Shown piece by piece: positions 30,793 through 42,299 of a stretch of 64,000 nucleotides of DNA; positions within the stretch are counted from its first letter, which is position 1; each line of letters starts with the position of its first letter. The notes beneath the pieces are model-generated. The model saw only the letters and a list, made by a program, of their open reading frames with translations. It had not been told where the DNA came from and did no database searches. The translations under genes were made by a program, and so were the position numbers. Source of the DNA: Physcia stellaris (taxonomy: Eukaryota > Ascomycota > Lecanoromycetes > Caliciales > Physciaceae); the NCBI GenBank assembly GCA_018902385.1, contig JABSSW010000017.1, positions 682,001 to 746,000 on the forward strand, written 5' to 3'.

Positions 30793-31302
30793 ATGTCCCC
30801 CAAAACCTTCACCTCGCGCCTCCAACACCTCCGCACCCCCCTCCGGCCCCTAATCAGCATAACAACCGGCCTCCCGCACCCGCTCTTCCCCCGCAGCCTC
30901 CTGCACTACCACCTCCTGACCGCCTCCGACCTCGACGAACTAGCGCACTACTACCACCAACGCACGCCCTCGGAGTTTTCCTTCGGGTACCCGCTCCCCG
31001 TCGTGCAGCGCTGGCACGTCCCCGCGCCCGCTCCCGCTACTGACGAGGAGATGGTGGCTATTCGGGAGCTTGTTTTCTCGGGGGAGGTGGCTGGCGAGGA
31101 GGCGGCGGAGGTGGAGGCGAAGAGGAGGCGGTTTGGGAGGTTTGTTGGGCTGAGGGGGTGTGAGAGCCCGTGTGCGACGGGGTCGGCGGCTGGGGAGGGG
31201 GAGATGAGGAGGGAGATGGAGGAGTGGATGGCGAGTGAGATGCGGAGGCGGGAGGAGAGGGATGCGGAGAAGAGGGTTTGGAGGGAGAAGGGGTGTTGGT
31301 AG
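30793..31302 (+). CDS. Small conserved protein, function unknown
   Basis: Single exon, 169 aa, ATG in a strong context (CCCACCATGT). The codon third positions are strongly C-biased in the first half and G-biased in the second, unlike the neighbours. The N-terminal half (residues ~10-75) looks folded and conserved (RSLLHYHLLTASDLDELAHY, then EFSFGYPLPVVQRW). The C-terminal half is charged and helical, rich in Glu/Arg (EMRREMEEWMASEMRRREE). There is no signal peptide or membrane segment. The opposite strand is also open here for ~130 codons, but it gives a Pro/His/Leu-rich peptide typical of an antisense shadow. I do not recognise a named family. Confidence 0.7.
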   Translation: MSPKTFTSRLQHLRTPLRPLISITTGLPHPLFPRSLLHYHLLTASDLDELAHYYHQRTPSEFSFGYPLPVVQRWHVPAPAPATDEEMVAIRELVFSGEVAGEEAAEVEAKRRRFGRFVGLRGCESPCATGSAAGEGEMRREMEEWMASEMRRREERDAEKRVWREKGCW

Positions 31303-31652
31303 GATGAGGAGTGGGGAGATGCTAGTTGAGGTTTTACAATTGTTATCATTGTTGTTCAAGGTGTTATTATTTCACTAAAGTATTTTATTGGAGGTACAAC
31401 ATGTTTCGTCCTTCAATTATCTGCTCAACTGGCTATCTCCGTGAATCTATGGCACTATGCACTGTGGATATGATGTTGTCTATCAGTTTATCGCCGACAC
31501 TGTTACATTTCTAGGTTTCTATGGAGATTAACATGCATATAACTGCAACCACCCTCTTTCAAGTGGATCGAGGGTCTGCTCGCTTGCTTGGTCCAAGCTC
31601 AAGCAGAATCATGAAACCGATGAAAGGATCGGTATTTTAACAGATACGGGAC
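31303..31652. other. 3' flanks of convergent genes
   Basis: This 350-bp spacer lies between the stop codons of the small conserved gene (+) and the DEAD-box helicase gene (-). It is moderately AT-rich in the first half, as expected for terminator and poly(A) regions. Nothing else recognised. Confidence 0.5.
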
Positions 31653-33930
31653 TCATCGCTTTGGCTTTCTTGGACCTCCGCGACCTTGCTTCTGCGACAC
31701 TTGTGCTGGTCTTACTATCGCGTCATTCGCACCATCGATAGAGCCTGGCATGCCCTGGTGCGCCGTCCGTCTCGTTGGTCGTGCGTCATGGTCCGGTTGC
31801 TCTTCCTCCCAGCCCCGCTTTGGTGCGCTCTTGTTGAGACCTCGACCATTGGCTCCGGAGCGTCCATCTGTGTTCTGAGAAGGCTGTTGGTAACGGAGGC
31901 CAGGCACACCTTTCAAACCCATTTTGCTGTAGAGAAGCCATATTAGCACGTACACTTCACAGCGATCATAGTCTTCAGGAGGAATTACCCAACAGTCTTT
32001 TTCTCCAATGCCGGAGCCTCTGGACAGCCCATACCCTTTATTGCCAGCTCATTCGCCATCTTCACTAACCCTGCACTATTGACCTGGAGTTTTTTCTCAA
32101 ACGACCTCATACAGCCTAAGTAAGCGGAATATGCTTTTCGCTTGATGTCCTCGTCAAGATTCTGCATTTTTGGTGGTACCGCCGCCGCTGCATAAGCGTC
32201 GCTAACGATAGCTTCTGCACCAGGATATGGCTTAATCGGAAATTGAGGATTTACTTTGATGTAAAACGATTCAGCATTGGTGAGTATGATAACGGCACGG
32301 CCGTCTTTGCCAGCTCGGGCAGTGCGGCCAACACGGTGAGTATAGGAGTCAGCATCCGCAGGCAATCCAGCTTGGACAACAAGAGATACATCGGGAAAAT
32401 CCATCCCACGGCCAATCACTAGATTCCAATTAGACTGAACCTAGAATAGGCTCTCTCCTAATGGTTGACTTACCATCCGTGGCAAACATTATACCACTGC
32501 TAGCCTCTTTGAATTGGTCTGTTGTTTTGGTCCTTAGGTTCTGTGATAGTCGGCTGTCTATTCGGGATTTTAAGTCAGCATATTGCACGTGAGTAGGCTT
32601 TGAGCTATGGGACATTATTTCTGTGCATGTTCTGTGCAATAGCATGACATATAGCGCCGATCGACAGTTAGGGGAACTGAAGGGGAGTTCCGAAGAGACA
32701 TACGTAATTCGAAAACCTTCAGTGGGATCAGCTCGCGGTAAAGCTCTGCATACAGCGCTACCATATTTGCCGTGATACCAAAAACGATGATCTTTGGTTC
32801 TTCCTTGCTAACCTCCGTTTCGCGACTAATCAAGGCCAACAGTGTTGTGAAGATATCCTGAGCGTGAGGTATTATGACGGAAAATTGTGGGACCTTTTCC
32901 AAAGTGGGCGGCTCTGATGCGTCGATTGTTGAGATAGATGTGTACTCCTTTGCTAAAACATGGGAAAGAACTTCCTTGACCTTGGGTGGCACGGTTGCCG
33001 AGAAACACATGCCTTGCCATCCAGACTGCTTCTTTGAGGGAAGTGTTCGGAGTATATGAAGAACGTCAGGGAGGAAACCTATCAAAGGGTCAGGATGAGC
33101 GTCAAGAACGCATGAACGGTAGGGTATCGAGGGCATCACGTTCTATTCTTACCGGCGTCAAGCATCCTATCTGCTTCATCTAGGATTAAAGTCTGCATGT
33201 TATTGAATCTGTGCCTCACATCTTCCTCTTCCAAGTAATCTTTGAGTCTTCCGGGAGTAGCAACGAGGATAGTAGGGTTGCCATTGCAAAACTTGTTCAA
33301 ATTGGAGGCTCGAGCAGTACCTCCAAAAGCGGTATGGACCTGGATTTGCCTCTTCTGACTTAAGGGAGACGCGACAAGTCGTTGCGCTTCGGCTGCAATT
33401 TGCAAAGCGAGCTCACGAGTTGGTGATAGAATCAGAATAGCAACTTGCCCATTCTTGATGGTAGTTGACAAGACTTTTTGGATTGCTGGGAGTAGGAAAG
33501 CAACAGTCTTGCCGGTTCCTGTTTTTGCCTGCACCAAGCTAAATAACACATCTAATCAGTTCTGATCGGCGTCCAAGAGTCTGGAACAAGCCATATACAC
33601 ATCAACATACCAGTCTGCCTGTAGAGAAGGCATGTTTAGTACTTTGCTCTGCACCGGCGTCATAAACTCCATTCCCATATCACGTAGATTCTTTAACAGC
33701 ATGGGATCAAGCTTCCCCTCCATTGTGGCATATGGCTGAGCGCCAGCTGCTTGGAGCGAGGTCGTTGAAAAGAGAGCAGTTGCACTGGCCATCTTGATTG
33801 GTCGCAGTAACGAGTATTTGGGCAAGTTTGATGATGGATGGGAGATCAGGGAACTGGTACGTGATAGAAAGCGGAGAAGGTTTGTTGACTGGTTGGAATT
33901 TGGCAATCGGGACAATGACAAAGGACCCAT
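31653..33930 (-). CDS. MSS116: Mitochondrial DEAD-box RNA helicase, MSS116/CYT-19 type
   Basis: Six exons: 33611-33930, 33153-33538, 32704-33078, 32474-32557, 31989-32418 and 31653-31926, all with GT-AG junctions that keep frame; 622 aa. MSS116/CYT-19 proteins are general RNA chaperones for mitochondrial group I and II introns. The N-terminus (MGPLSLSRLPNSNQSTNLLR...) is an Arg/Ser-rich presequence. Motifs in order: Q-motif region (GMEFMTPVQ), AKTGTGKT, PTRELALQ, TPGRLKDYL, DEADRMLDAGF, SAT (CFSATVPP), ATDVIGRGMDFP and HRVGRTARAGK. The C-terminal extension ends in a basic Gly/Arg/Gln-rich tail, as in MSS116, where it adds non-specific RNA binding. Start chosen at 33928-33930 because the longer open frame upstream lacks an ATG. 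A 359-bp spacer separates it from divergent ORC3. Confidence 0.93.
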
Positions 33931-34289
33931 GCGGTGAACCAGTTTCTGCACGGGTAGTCTGTTTTCATGAGCGTGGTAGCCATATAGGCTCAAGGGTTTA
34001 CGTCACTGCTTCAGAAAGGTATCACGGAGTAAGGAAAGAGTCACTCAGATTGTTCTTGATCGGTCTATGATGTAGATTCAATATTAATCTTTTTTCTACA
34101 GATCTCCGGACCCTGAGGCTCAAGTCAAGCTCATCTAGCTTCGTTCCTGCAGCCGCCGCACGCGACCTATTTTAGTATAAGCCGCTTGAGGGACCAACCA
34201 CCCTCAAGCCAATTCTCTGGATTGATACAATCTCAATTCTCCTATTGAGTCTTGAAAGGATCAAAATCATAGAAGGTATATGATACGTA
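33931..34289. promoter_or_regulatory. Shared promoter region of MSS116-like gene and ORC3
   Basis: This 359-bp spacer between two divergent start codons must hold both promoters. I see no distinct operator or repeat; a small A/T-rich patch lies at about 34078-34100. Confidence 0.45.
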
Positions 34290-36697
34290 ATGGCGGAGTA
34301 CGAGGTATGGAATCTCCATTCGTCATGTAGACGCCATATTCAGAGCAGGACAGTCATGCTTTGTCTATAGACCCGAAGACGTCAATCAGCACCCACCTTC
34401 TGGAAGACCCAAGAAGCGCAGGAAAATATCGGCTTCAGAAGATGCCACGCTTCATGGCGATGAAGCTCTGTTTTGCCCACTCTTGTCAAGGAAAGAAAGC
34501 GCCGACTTTGCTCACCTACGGTATCAATGCTTCAAAGGTAGTTGGGACTCACTAGAAACATCATTAAACGTATTACATACTCAGGACCTCATCAAAACCT
34601 TCCAGCTCCTGACGGTGAGTAGGATGTATTGACGGAGCATTACACAAGCGCTCTCAATGACATAGCCAGTTTTGTGGAAAAAGCCCATTTTAATGTGTAC
34701 GTAGCGTTTCTTCATTAGTAGATCAGACCAATTAACGTGTTCTAATCAGCAACTGTGAGAAGTTGCCCACAGGGCTTATTTCCGGTGCACCAAATGTATC
34801 AATTCAAGCCGGTTTGACCCACGCCATAGCTCAACGAATTCGGGCGAACGAAGATATTGTATACATTCGTCTTTTATCGACCCAACAGCCCAACCTCAAA
34901 GCTGTACTGAAACACATCAACCGGCAAGCCAAAAGCCAAGTTGGAAACACCGAAAACCAAAACCTAGCCGAACGTGATCATTATCTCAACTATGACTTGC
35001 AAATGCTTCACGATCATGTACAAAATCGATCGATCCAAAAAGTTGTTCTCTATTTCCAAGATAGCGAAGGCTTCCAGGAGACTTTACTTGCCGACTTAAT
35101 TGAGATTTTAAGGTATTGAACATCCCTCGCTGGGTGGATTCTTGCTAAACTATGAAGTTCATGGGTGAATCGTATACCCTTTGTTCTCCTTTTCGGAATA
35201 TCTACATCCGTAGGCTTTTTCCAGGAAAAGCTGTCTCAAGCTACTCTCAAACTCTTGCAAGGTACGCAATTCGAGATCAACCCGTTGAATATAGATGCTC
35301 TCTTCAAGGAAATCACAAGACCAGAGCAGCCATCAAATTTGTGGCTTGGAGCCGGCTTGAGCAGAATAGTTCTTCAGCGGCATCGAGACCACGTGCAGAC
35401 AGCTGCTGATTTCATCCTGACAATCAAGGTACTTCCGATTCTTGCGTACTACCGCTGTAGCTGACCCTCGTAGTACATATATATGACATACTTTTACTCC
35501 GATCCACTCAGTATTTTGGTCGAAAGGCCAGGTGCTCTCGACAAATCAGGCCTCACGTTTCAGCACGAGCACCTTGAAGCAGTTCGTACTCTTCCATCTT
35601 TCAAGAAGTACATATCCCTACGATTTCTAATGATCAAGCCAAAAATTGACTAATGATACACAGGTATGCTAGCGAGAAGCTTGATAATGATGAGATACAA
35701 TCTGTTCGAAGTCTCTTGGAGGACGACCAGGAACTTATTGGTACCTTGAAAGCCAGCATCAACGAGACTCAAAAGACTATCCGCAACTTGGTTGCAGGCA
35801 TTGAAGTCCTGGAAATCGTACAGTCGTGTCTCAGCCTGAAGAAATGTGCCACATGGCCTGAGCTATACATGCAAGCAATCGCCGGCGAGCTGGGTACTTC
35901 GGTCCTCATGAGAGAGATGCTCCTGTCCGTCAAAAAGATTTCATCAGATAGCATGCTTGAAATGCTTACGCAACTCTCAATTCATCTTCCTGCAATGGAG
36001 AAACTTCGGAAGGATCTCACGAGACTTCTTTCCGCCACAGCTGGTGACTCTACACCACTGCGTAGCGAACACGATGTGCACCACAAAATCCTGCGCACAA
36101 CAGTAGTCGCTCAGAAGGTGGAGCTCAGCAAGCAAACAGCGGCCTTGTCGAAGGAAGATAAGGACTATTCACGAATAGTCGACCGCGTGGATTCCGCGCT
36201 ACGAGAGTACTCTCAGCAAACGTTCATCAACCCACAAGACCTCTTCCTGCACGAGCTTTTTATCTACGATGCTAAATCACCTTATCGAGATGTCTTCACA
36301 CCTAGACCACGATTCGCTGTAGAACGGGCTCTAAGCTCTCCACACGATTATCTGGGCTGCAGTTGCTGTAGTAGCGCTGAGAATGGACTTTCCTCGACGC
36401 AACCTGCAACCGCTATCTTATACCAATTGTACCTTGAATCGGGCTCTCAGATCAATGTTGCAGATTTATGGTCGGCATTCAACACCATCGTGGGCGCGGA
36501 GGACCCCGAGGATGAGGAAGCTGATCAACAGAGGACTTTGTATGTACTATCGAGAGACTGCTGCAGAATTCGAAGCTGACGCAGACTCTAGAGCTTTATT
36601 TTCACAAGCACTTGCTGAGCTCAAGTACTTGGGTATGATCAAGAGCAGCAGGAAAAAGGCGGATCATCTCGTAAAACTAGCCTGGAAAGGTCTCTGA
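34290..36697 (+). CDS. ORC3: Origin recognition complex subunit 3
   Basis: ORC3 is the subunit of the six-part complex that marks replication origins and loads MCM. Hand-built exons: 34290-34304, 34354-34618, 34666-34696, 34750-35112, 35158-35428, 35474-35607, 35664-36539 and 36592-36697 (686 aa). Recognition rests on MAEYESCFVYRPED at the start, LPTGLISGAPNVS (degenerate P-loop position, no GKT), IPFVLLFGISTSV, and the C-terminal winged-helix end (ALAELKYLGMIKSSRKKADH, then LVKLAWKGL). A cysteine-containing insert (LGCSCCSSAENG) precedes the last domain. The exon 2/3 area is uncertain: an alternative with better donors (intron 34538-34584 plus GTGAGT at 34615) also keeps frame. It drops the conserved Trp that follows LRYQCFKGS, so I prefer the longer form. 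Confidence 0.9.
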
Positions 36698-36831
36698 TGT
36701 GAGCATACACCTATTCCTGCTACTATTTGTTTCGAATACAGCCAGGGTATCTTAAATCATAAACACAACGCCATAATTAATGCCGAATGATCAATGCAAA
36801 CTCATGGCATGCCCTGCAATTCGGGAGACCG

Positions 36832-38265
36832 CTATTCAACCCCAGCAACAGAAGTAACATCTTCCAAGTCTTCTAGAGCAGTAAATTGCTCGGCTACTGG
36901 CTCCACTCTTTGGGTAGCTAGGTCATCATCTGAGCCGTTCTCAGGATGCTGTATTATGTCGGCCAGAGCAAATGGTCTGCCTTCTCCACCAATGACCATG
37001 GCTTCGCGCCTCTGTCGTCTTAATAGCTGCTGCTCTTCCATACTTTCCTCCCGACCCCGTGGTGGCTGTCTGCCAAACGGTGGAGTAGTTTGATCCGCAT
37101 CATTCTCATGATTAGATCCCTCATTATCGTGTACATGTGTCAGGGGCCCATTCTTATCGTACATAGACCGCAATCGATCGTATTCACGCACAAATTCCTC
37201 ATCTACAAGTCCTCTTAGGTACAGTCGATGGAGCCCTGCTTGGGTGTGTTCGTATCTCTCACAGTCGTTGGCAAGTTTTCGAATAATCCATTGCATCACC
37301 GCATCACCGTTGGCTTCCTCCACCCTGCTTTTGAAGACCTAGTAGTGATCAATGGCTAGTTTATTACCACGACGTTTCGCATCTTACTTTGCGCCTTTTT
37401 AGGGGAGACTTATCCACACCGCCCCATGGGTACTCTGCTAGCCAGCGGTCGATGAGACCCGCGCGCATCGCAGTTGCAAGCCCCTCTCTGGTATCAGACC
37501 AGTCTTTGTTGAATACCGAAATTATCTGGCGAAGCAGCCGAAGCGTGTCGTCGTAATGTTGTGAGCGGTAGAATGTGGTGCCTTTCTGTAGTTCCTCTTC
37601 GTAGCTCATGGCTTCCTCCATCATCCTTCCGGTACAGAGGCAGTCGACGACGGCCCTGAATGTACCGTAGTGTGGCTTCAAGACGTCGCTCGACACTATC
37701 CCCAAAGCTGAGCGGCGCCCCTTCTCTAAAGATGCGAAGGGCACGCTCACCTTTTGTATGAAGATAGAGCAGGCTTGTTAAGGACTTGTTCCGCTTCTCT
37801 TCATCTTCACCTGTGATGCCACGCAACAGCAGTTCATAGGTAAGACCTCGAGCAGCTCGCTCTGCTACTATCCTTGTAGCTCTGAAAAATCCCGCGATGT
37901 AAGCTTGACATCTATCAGCGTAGAAAGTCTCCCATACGCATTCGCAATTTCTTGGTTCACGTTTGGCAACAGCTTTTCAAGCGAATCAAGCTTGATATCT
38001 GTAGGGTAATCAGCATTGAGACATCTCTTGTAGTGAGCCTGATTAGCTTCAAGTCAGCATACCATCTGCAGAGGGCTGCTTGGGACCCTTCTCTTCACTC
38101 GGAACCTCCGAGACCTTGCGAACCGCAAGGAGCTGCCGGTGCACGGCAAACGCCGCGAAATAGCCTAGGCCACCTGAACTTGTCAGCAGCTACGCTATAA
38201 TTCCACTTTCGGAGCTTACAGAGGGCGATTCCTAGCCATAGATCTTGATATTTGGAGGCCATCAT
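36832..38265 (-). CDS. Conserved protein with N-terminal membrane helix, unknown
   Basis: Six exons by hand: 38220-38265, 38063-38173, 37938-37998, 37751-37881, 37388-37707 and 36832-37338; 391 aa. The short fourth intron (37708-37750, 43 bp) is the least certain. Two ATGs stand in tandem at the start. The N-terminus MMASKYQDLWLGIALCGLGYF is followed by AAFAVHRQLL, a hydrophobic segment that could be a membrane anchor or presequence. The middle is helical (ERAARGLTYELLLRG), with a block LKPHYGTFRAVVDCLCTGRM and, later, DRWLAEYPWGG. The C-terminal third is acidic and Gln/Arg-rich. I see no catalytic motif and cannot assign a family. It is divergent from NOP14 across 247 bp and convergent with ORC3, with 134 bp between stop codons. 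Confidence 0.7.
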
Positions 38266-38512
38266 TACAGTTTGATTTCATACTTGGCGGAATTCTACGT
38301 TCGAATACTACTGAGGTATTGATGATTCCAGAATGGCAGACCATGAAGTAGCGTCCTTACGAGTAGCTGGGGGTGAATGGGAAACTCGAATTGGCATTTC
38401 CGCGCTAATGCCGGATGAGGAAACTGTCGCCGGTTTTCTCCACCATCTTTTGGCTACCGAAGGGGGAGATCTCAGTGCTATCCCAGCTTTTTCATCGATC
38501 CCAAGCACGTCA

Positions 38513-41370
38513 ATGCCTCCATCACAGCTCAAGAAGCTCAAAGCTTCCTTAAGAGAATCCGGAGTTGTCGGTCCCCAAAAATCCAAGAAGCAAAAGAAAC
38601 AAGCCAGCAAGAATGGATCACTTCGAGAAGGCCGGATACAGCGCAATGAAGCTTTACAGAGTATCCGTGAAACCTTCGCGCCATTCGAAGTAAAGGCGCC
38701 AGTACGCAACAAGTTCGATTTCGTGAGCCGCAATGGCGTCGCCGGCAAGGTTTCGAAAGGAGTTGTGGGACGCCCAGGGGTTACCAAAGGGCTGGGGGAA
38801 GAGAACGTTGGTTTATTTTTATGTGCTCAAGGAATCCTAGGCTGATGTGGCTATTTAGCGGCGACGTACCTTACTGCCTGAGATGCAACGGCGAAACAAA
38901 ACTGGTGGCATCCGAGATCGACGATTTGGCGAGAGCGATCCCACAATGACCCCAGAGGAGAGGAATTTAGAGCGATTCATGAGGGAAAAGCAACGAGGCG
39001 AAAAGAAGGCATCCCTGTTCAACTTAGAAGACGATGAGCTCACACATTTTGGCCAACCTCTAGCGGCAGACAATGATAGAAGCTTTGAAGATTTTAAAGA
39101 AGACGATGTTGCGCTTTCTGATGCTGGCGAAAGTGCATTGGACAACGAGGAGCGCCCATCGAAACGTCGAAGATTGTCCGATGATGACCAAGGTTCGAGT
39201 GAAAACGAGTTGGAGTTAAATGGCGTTTCTCAAAAGAGCCGGCATAGAACCAAAAATGAGGTCATGAAAGAAGTAATGGCTAAGTCAAAGCTGCATAAGT
39301 ATGAGCGCCAACAAGCTAAAGAGGATGACGACGATCTCCGAGCGGAGCTTGACAAAGGCCTGCCTGATCTGTTTGCACTTATGCGAGGAAAGCCCAAGCA
39401 GCCCCTATCAACTCCATCGAAGGACCTACCGAATGGTGCCATGAACCCTGACCGACTGGCTCTCTTGAATGGCAAAGATCGAGCGCAGGCTGACAAGGAG
39501 TATGATGAGCGGCTCAAAGAGTACACATTTGATCAAAGGTCACGACCAACAGTAAGGACATTGACGGAGGAGGAGAAACTCGAGCAAGAAGCAACAAAGC
39601 TCAAAGCATTGGAGGAGCAAAGACTTCGAAGAATGAGAGGAGACCCGGAGAGCGAAGATGAAGAAAGAAATGCAGAAGAAGAAGCGATGGCTGATGGAGA
39701 CCGAGATCCAGAAGATGTAGATCCCTTCGGCTTAGGCTCTGGTATACAAGAGGATCGTCCGCACAAAGAACTCGATGTTGAGGAAGAAGACGATTTTCTT
39801 ATCGAAGATGATCTCGTTGCTAGTGGTTCCGATATTGATGTGTCAGATATTGGGGATTCCTCCGCAGCATCTGATCATGAGGCTAGTGAAGACGAGGATC
39901 GTGAATTCGTCCAGGGCATCCTGTCTAAAGAAGATGCAGGCAGAGAGGAGCTCAACCTTTCGGCTCAAGAAAAAACAGCGACTGTCAAGAAAATAAGCAA
40001 CGACGTTCCATTTACATTTAGCTGTCCACAGACCCATGCTGAGCTTGTTGAGATCACCAAGGGCATCTCGATCACTGACCTCCCTACCGTGGTTCAGCGG
40101 ATTCGTGCACTCTACCAGCCGAAATTATCTGCGGAGAACAAGGCAAAACTTGCGGTCTTCTCCGCTGTACTCGTCGACCATATTGCTTACCTCGCCAATC
40201 AGCCCATGCGTCCACATTTCAGTGTTTTGGAGGCTCTGATCCGCCATACCCACTCGCTTGCGAAGACGTATCCAGAGGAAATTGGGCGCATCTTTCGCAA
40301 GCATCTGAAAGATATGAACGAAGAGCGGCCACTTGCTCCGACTCCAGGAGATCTGATCATTCTGACTGCGATCAGCACAATCTTTCCTACATCAGACCAT
40401 TTCCATCAGATCGTGACCCCTGCGATGTTATGCATGACTCGATACTTGGGTCAAAAGGTTCCACAAACCTTGAGCGACCTGGCTACTGGAACGTATGTTG
40501 CAGGCCTAACATTACAATATCAGAGGACGTCGAAGCGTTACATACCAGAATTTGTCAACTATATGTTTACTGCTGTTTACGCCATCATACCATCCAAATC
40601 CAAACTCTCTAGAGGACCAGCTCCTTATCATGCCCTGTCTACATCGTTACGTATGTCGTCGAGGCGCAACGAATCTATCACCTCTAGTAGACAATTGTCC
40701 TTCTGGGATACTGTTCCTTCGATTGATGCTTCAGAAGACGATAATGAGCTTCTCAAGGAATCATTGCTTAACGCTCAGTTGGTCTTCGTGCCTCTGATAA
40801 CGCAAATGTGGCGTTCGAAGTGCGCTTTACTGGAGATCATCGAGCCTATACTTGATTTATTAGCACATGTCAAGTCTAATGTTGTTCCTTTCAAGCTCTC
40901 TACTGTCACAAAGGTAAGTACAGCCTATATATCTGTCTCAATCAATGCTGACATGAGCTCAGGGGAATCTCCAGAAAGCTCTAATAGCTGCCCGTCAAGC
41001 CCGGAACGATGCTCAAGCCGCTCGCAAGCCCCTCGCACTGCACAATCATCGCCCCCTTGCCATTAAGACCTCCATTCCCAAATTCGAAGAATCTTATAAC
41101 CCTACTTCGCACTACGATCCCGACAGGCAGCGGTCAGAATTGAGCAAGCTCCAGGCTGAGCACAAGAAGGAACGGAAGGGCGCTCTTCGCGAATTGAGAA
41201 AGGATGCTAACTTTATGGCTCGAGAAGGCTTGAGAGAGAAGCGAGAACGGGACGAAGCGTACGAGAAGAAGATGCGTAGAGTTGTGAGCATGGTGCAAGG
41301 GGAGGAAGGCCATGAAGCGAAAGAGTACGAGCGAGAGAAGAGAATGAGGAAGAACGCAAAGAAGCGCTAG
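38513..41370 (+). CDS. NOP14: Nucleolar protein Nop14
   Basis: Three exons: 38513-38806, 38859-40913 and 40963-41370; 918 aa. Nop14 is a U3 processome component needed for 18S rRNA maturation and 40S assembly. MPPSQLKKLKASLRESGV is the classical start, and QRNEALQSIRETFAPFE with NKFDFVSR and the GRPGVTKGLGEE block is diagnostic. Acidic stretches (~residues 200-240 and 330-410) follow. The helical body contains LALCMTRYLGQ-like and ILDLLAHVKSNVVPF segments, and the Lys/Arg-rich C-terminus (AEHKKERKGALRELRKDANF, then MAREGLREKRERDEAYEKKM) carries nucleolar localisation. The frame is open upstream to an ATG at 38333, but those 60 codons do not resemble Nop14 and would overlap the shared promoter, so I start at 38513. 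Confidence 0.93.
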
Positions 41371-41533
41371 GCGTGAAGGGACCCTACCAAATGAGAATTG
41401 GATAGCATCAATCTTCATAATAAATCAGTCAAAAGACATGCTCAATGGGTATACCCAACTCCGAACACCAATGCCTCTCTCCATACACCTCCTCAAGCCC
41501 AACCCCTTGAATCACGCCCCATCAAGGACCGAC

Positions 41534-42238
41534 TCAATCCACCGCCTTCCCAGGTTTATTACCAGAGAAATTAAACTTAATCCTCTGCGGCCCCTTCTTC
41601 TCCCCCTCCTCCTCCTCCTCAACCCCCTTCTTCCTCTTCTTATCCCCCTTCCTCGCCACCCCTCCCCCTCCACCCCCAGTCGGCGTGCCCCCCTCCCCAA
41701 AACTCGTCGGCGTAACCCCCTGACTCTCCACCTGCGGACTACTCCCGGGGCTCACCTCCCTCGCAAACGCCGTCGAGCTCCTCGAGAACACCCGATCCTG
41801 CTCAACGACATGACTCTTCCTCCTACTCGCCGTGCCTGCGCTGGTATTCGCGGCGGCGCTGGAAGAGGGCAGCGACGCGCTGGTGGAGGAGGATTTGATG
41901 TAGTTGTCGAAGCCGCGGATGATGTTGCCCGCGGAGGTGTCCTCCAGGTAGGCGGTCTCGTGCCGGTAGATCTGGTCTTCGAGCGCGGCGAGGTTTTTGT
42001 CCAGCAGCGCTTTCTTTTGGAGCGTGTCCCGGAGGTCGCGTTTGAGTTTCTCGTAGTAGGGCACGCCGCGCGTGGAGTCGTTGGTGGGGGGATGTTTTCT
42101 GCCATTGTTGGGCGGTGCGGACGCGTGGGTTGGGTGATTGAATGGTTCGTGGCTCGTGGTGCAATTGGTCGATGTAGAACTAGGTGGCCAATCAGGGGCC
42201 GCCAAGAGCTTAGTCATTAATACGCACTTCAATGACAT
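41534..42238 (-). CDS. EAF6: NuA4 histone acetyltransferase subunit Eaf6
   Basis: Single exon, up to 234 aa from an ATG at 42236-42238. Eaf6 is a small subunit of NuA4 (Esa1) and NuA3 acetyltransferases. The core RGVPYYEKLKRDLRDTLQKK and DQIYRHETAYLEDT, then GNIIRGFDNYIKS, is the Eaf6 helical hairpin. A Ser/Gly/Pro-rich tail ends in a basic patch and IKFNFSGNKPG. The first ~55 codons are not Eaf6-like. A better start, ATG GCA GAA AAC at 42103-42105, lies one base out of frame, separated from the core by a run of six C; one more C would join them. So this is either a homopolymer indel (sequencing or real) or a start change. The gene's 5' side directly touches the AT-rich retroelement block. 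Confidence 0.85.
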   Translation of the reverse strand: MSLKCVLMTKLLAAPDWPPSSTSTNCTTSHEPFNHPTHASAPPNNGRKHPPTNDSTRGVPYYEKLKRDLRDTLQKKALLDKNLAALEDQIYRHETAYLEDTSAGNIIRGFDNYIKSSSTSASLPSSSAAANTSAGTASRRKSHVVEQDRVFSRSSTAFAREVSPGSSPQVESQGVTPTSFGEGGTPTGGGGGGVARKGDKKRKKGVEEEEEGEKKGPQRIKFNFSGNKPGKAVD

Positions 42239-42299
42239 TAGATGCTAGAAACGTGTAAATTAGCACTAAATAGAACATCATGCAATCAATGATTTACGA

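Noticed and set aside
30940-31359. Minus-strand open frames opposite the small conserved gene
   Set aside because: They encode Pro/His/Leu/Ser-rich peptides expected from the complement of a codon-biased plus-strand gene.
38333-38512. 60-codon N-terminal extension of NOP14
   Set aside because: In frame and open, but unlike Nop14 proteins, which begin at MPPSQLKKLK; it would also use up most of the shared promoter.
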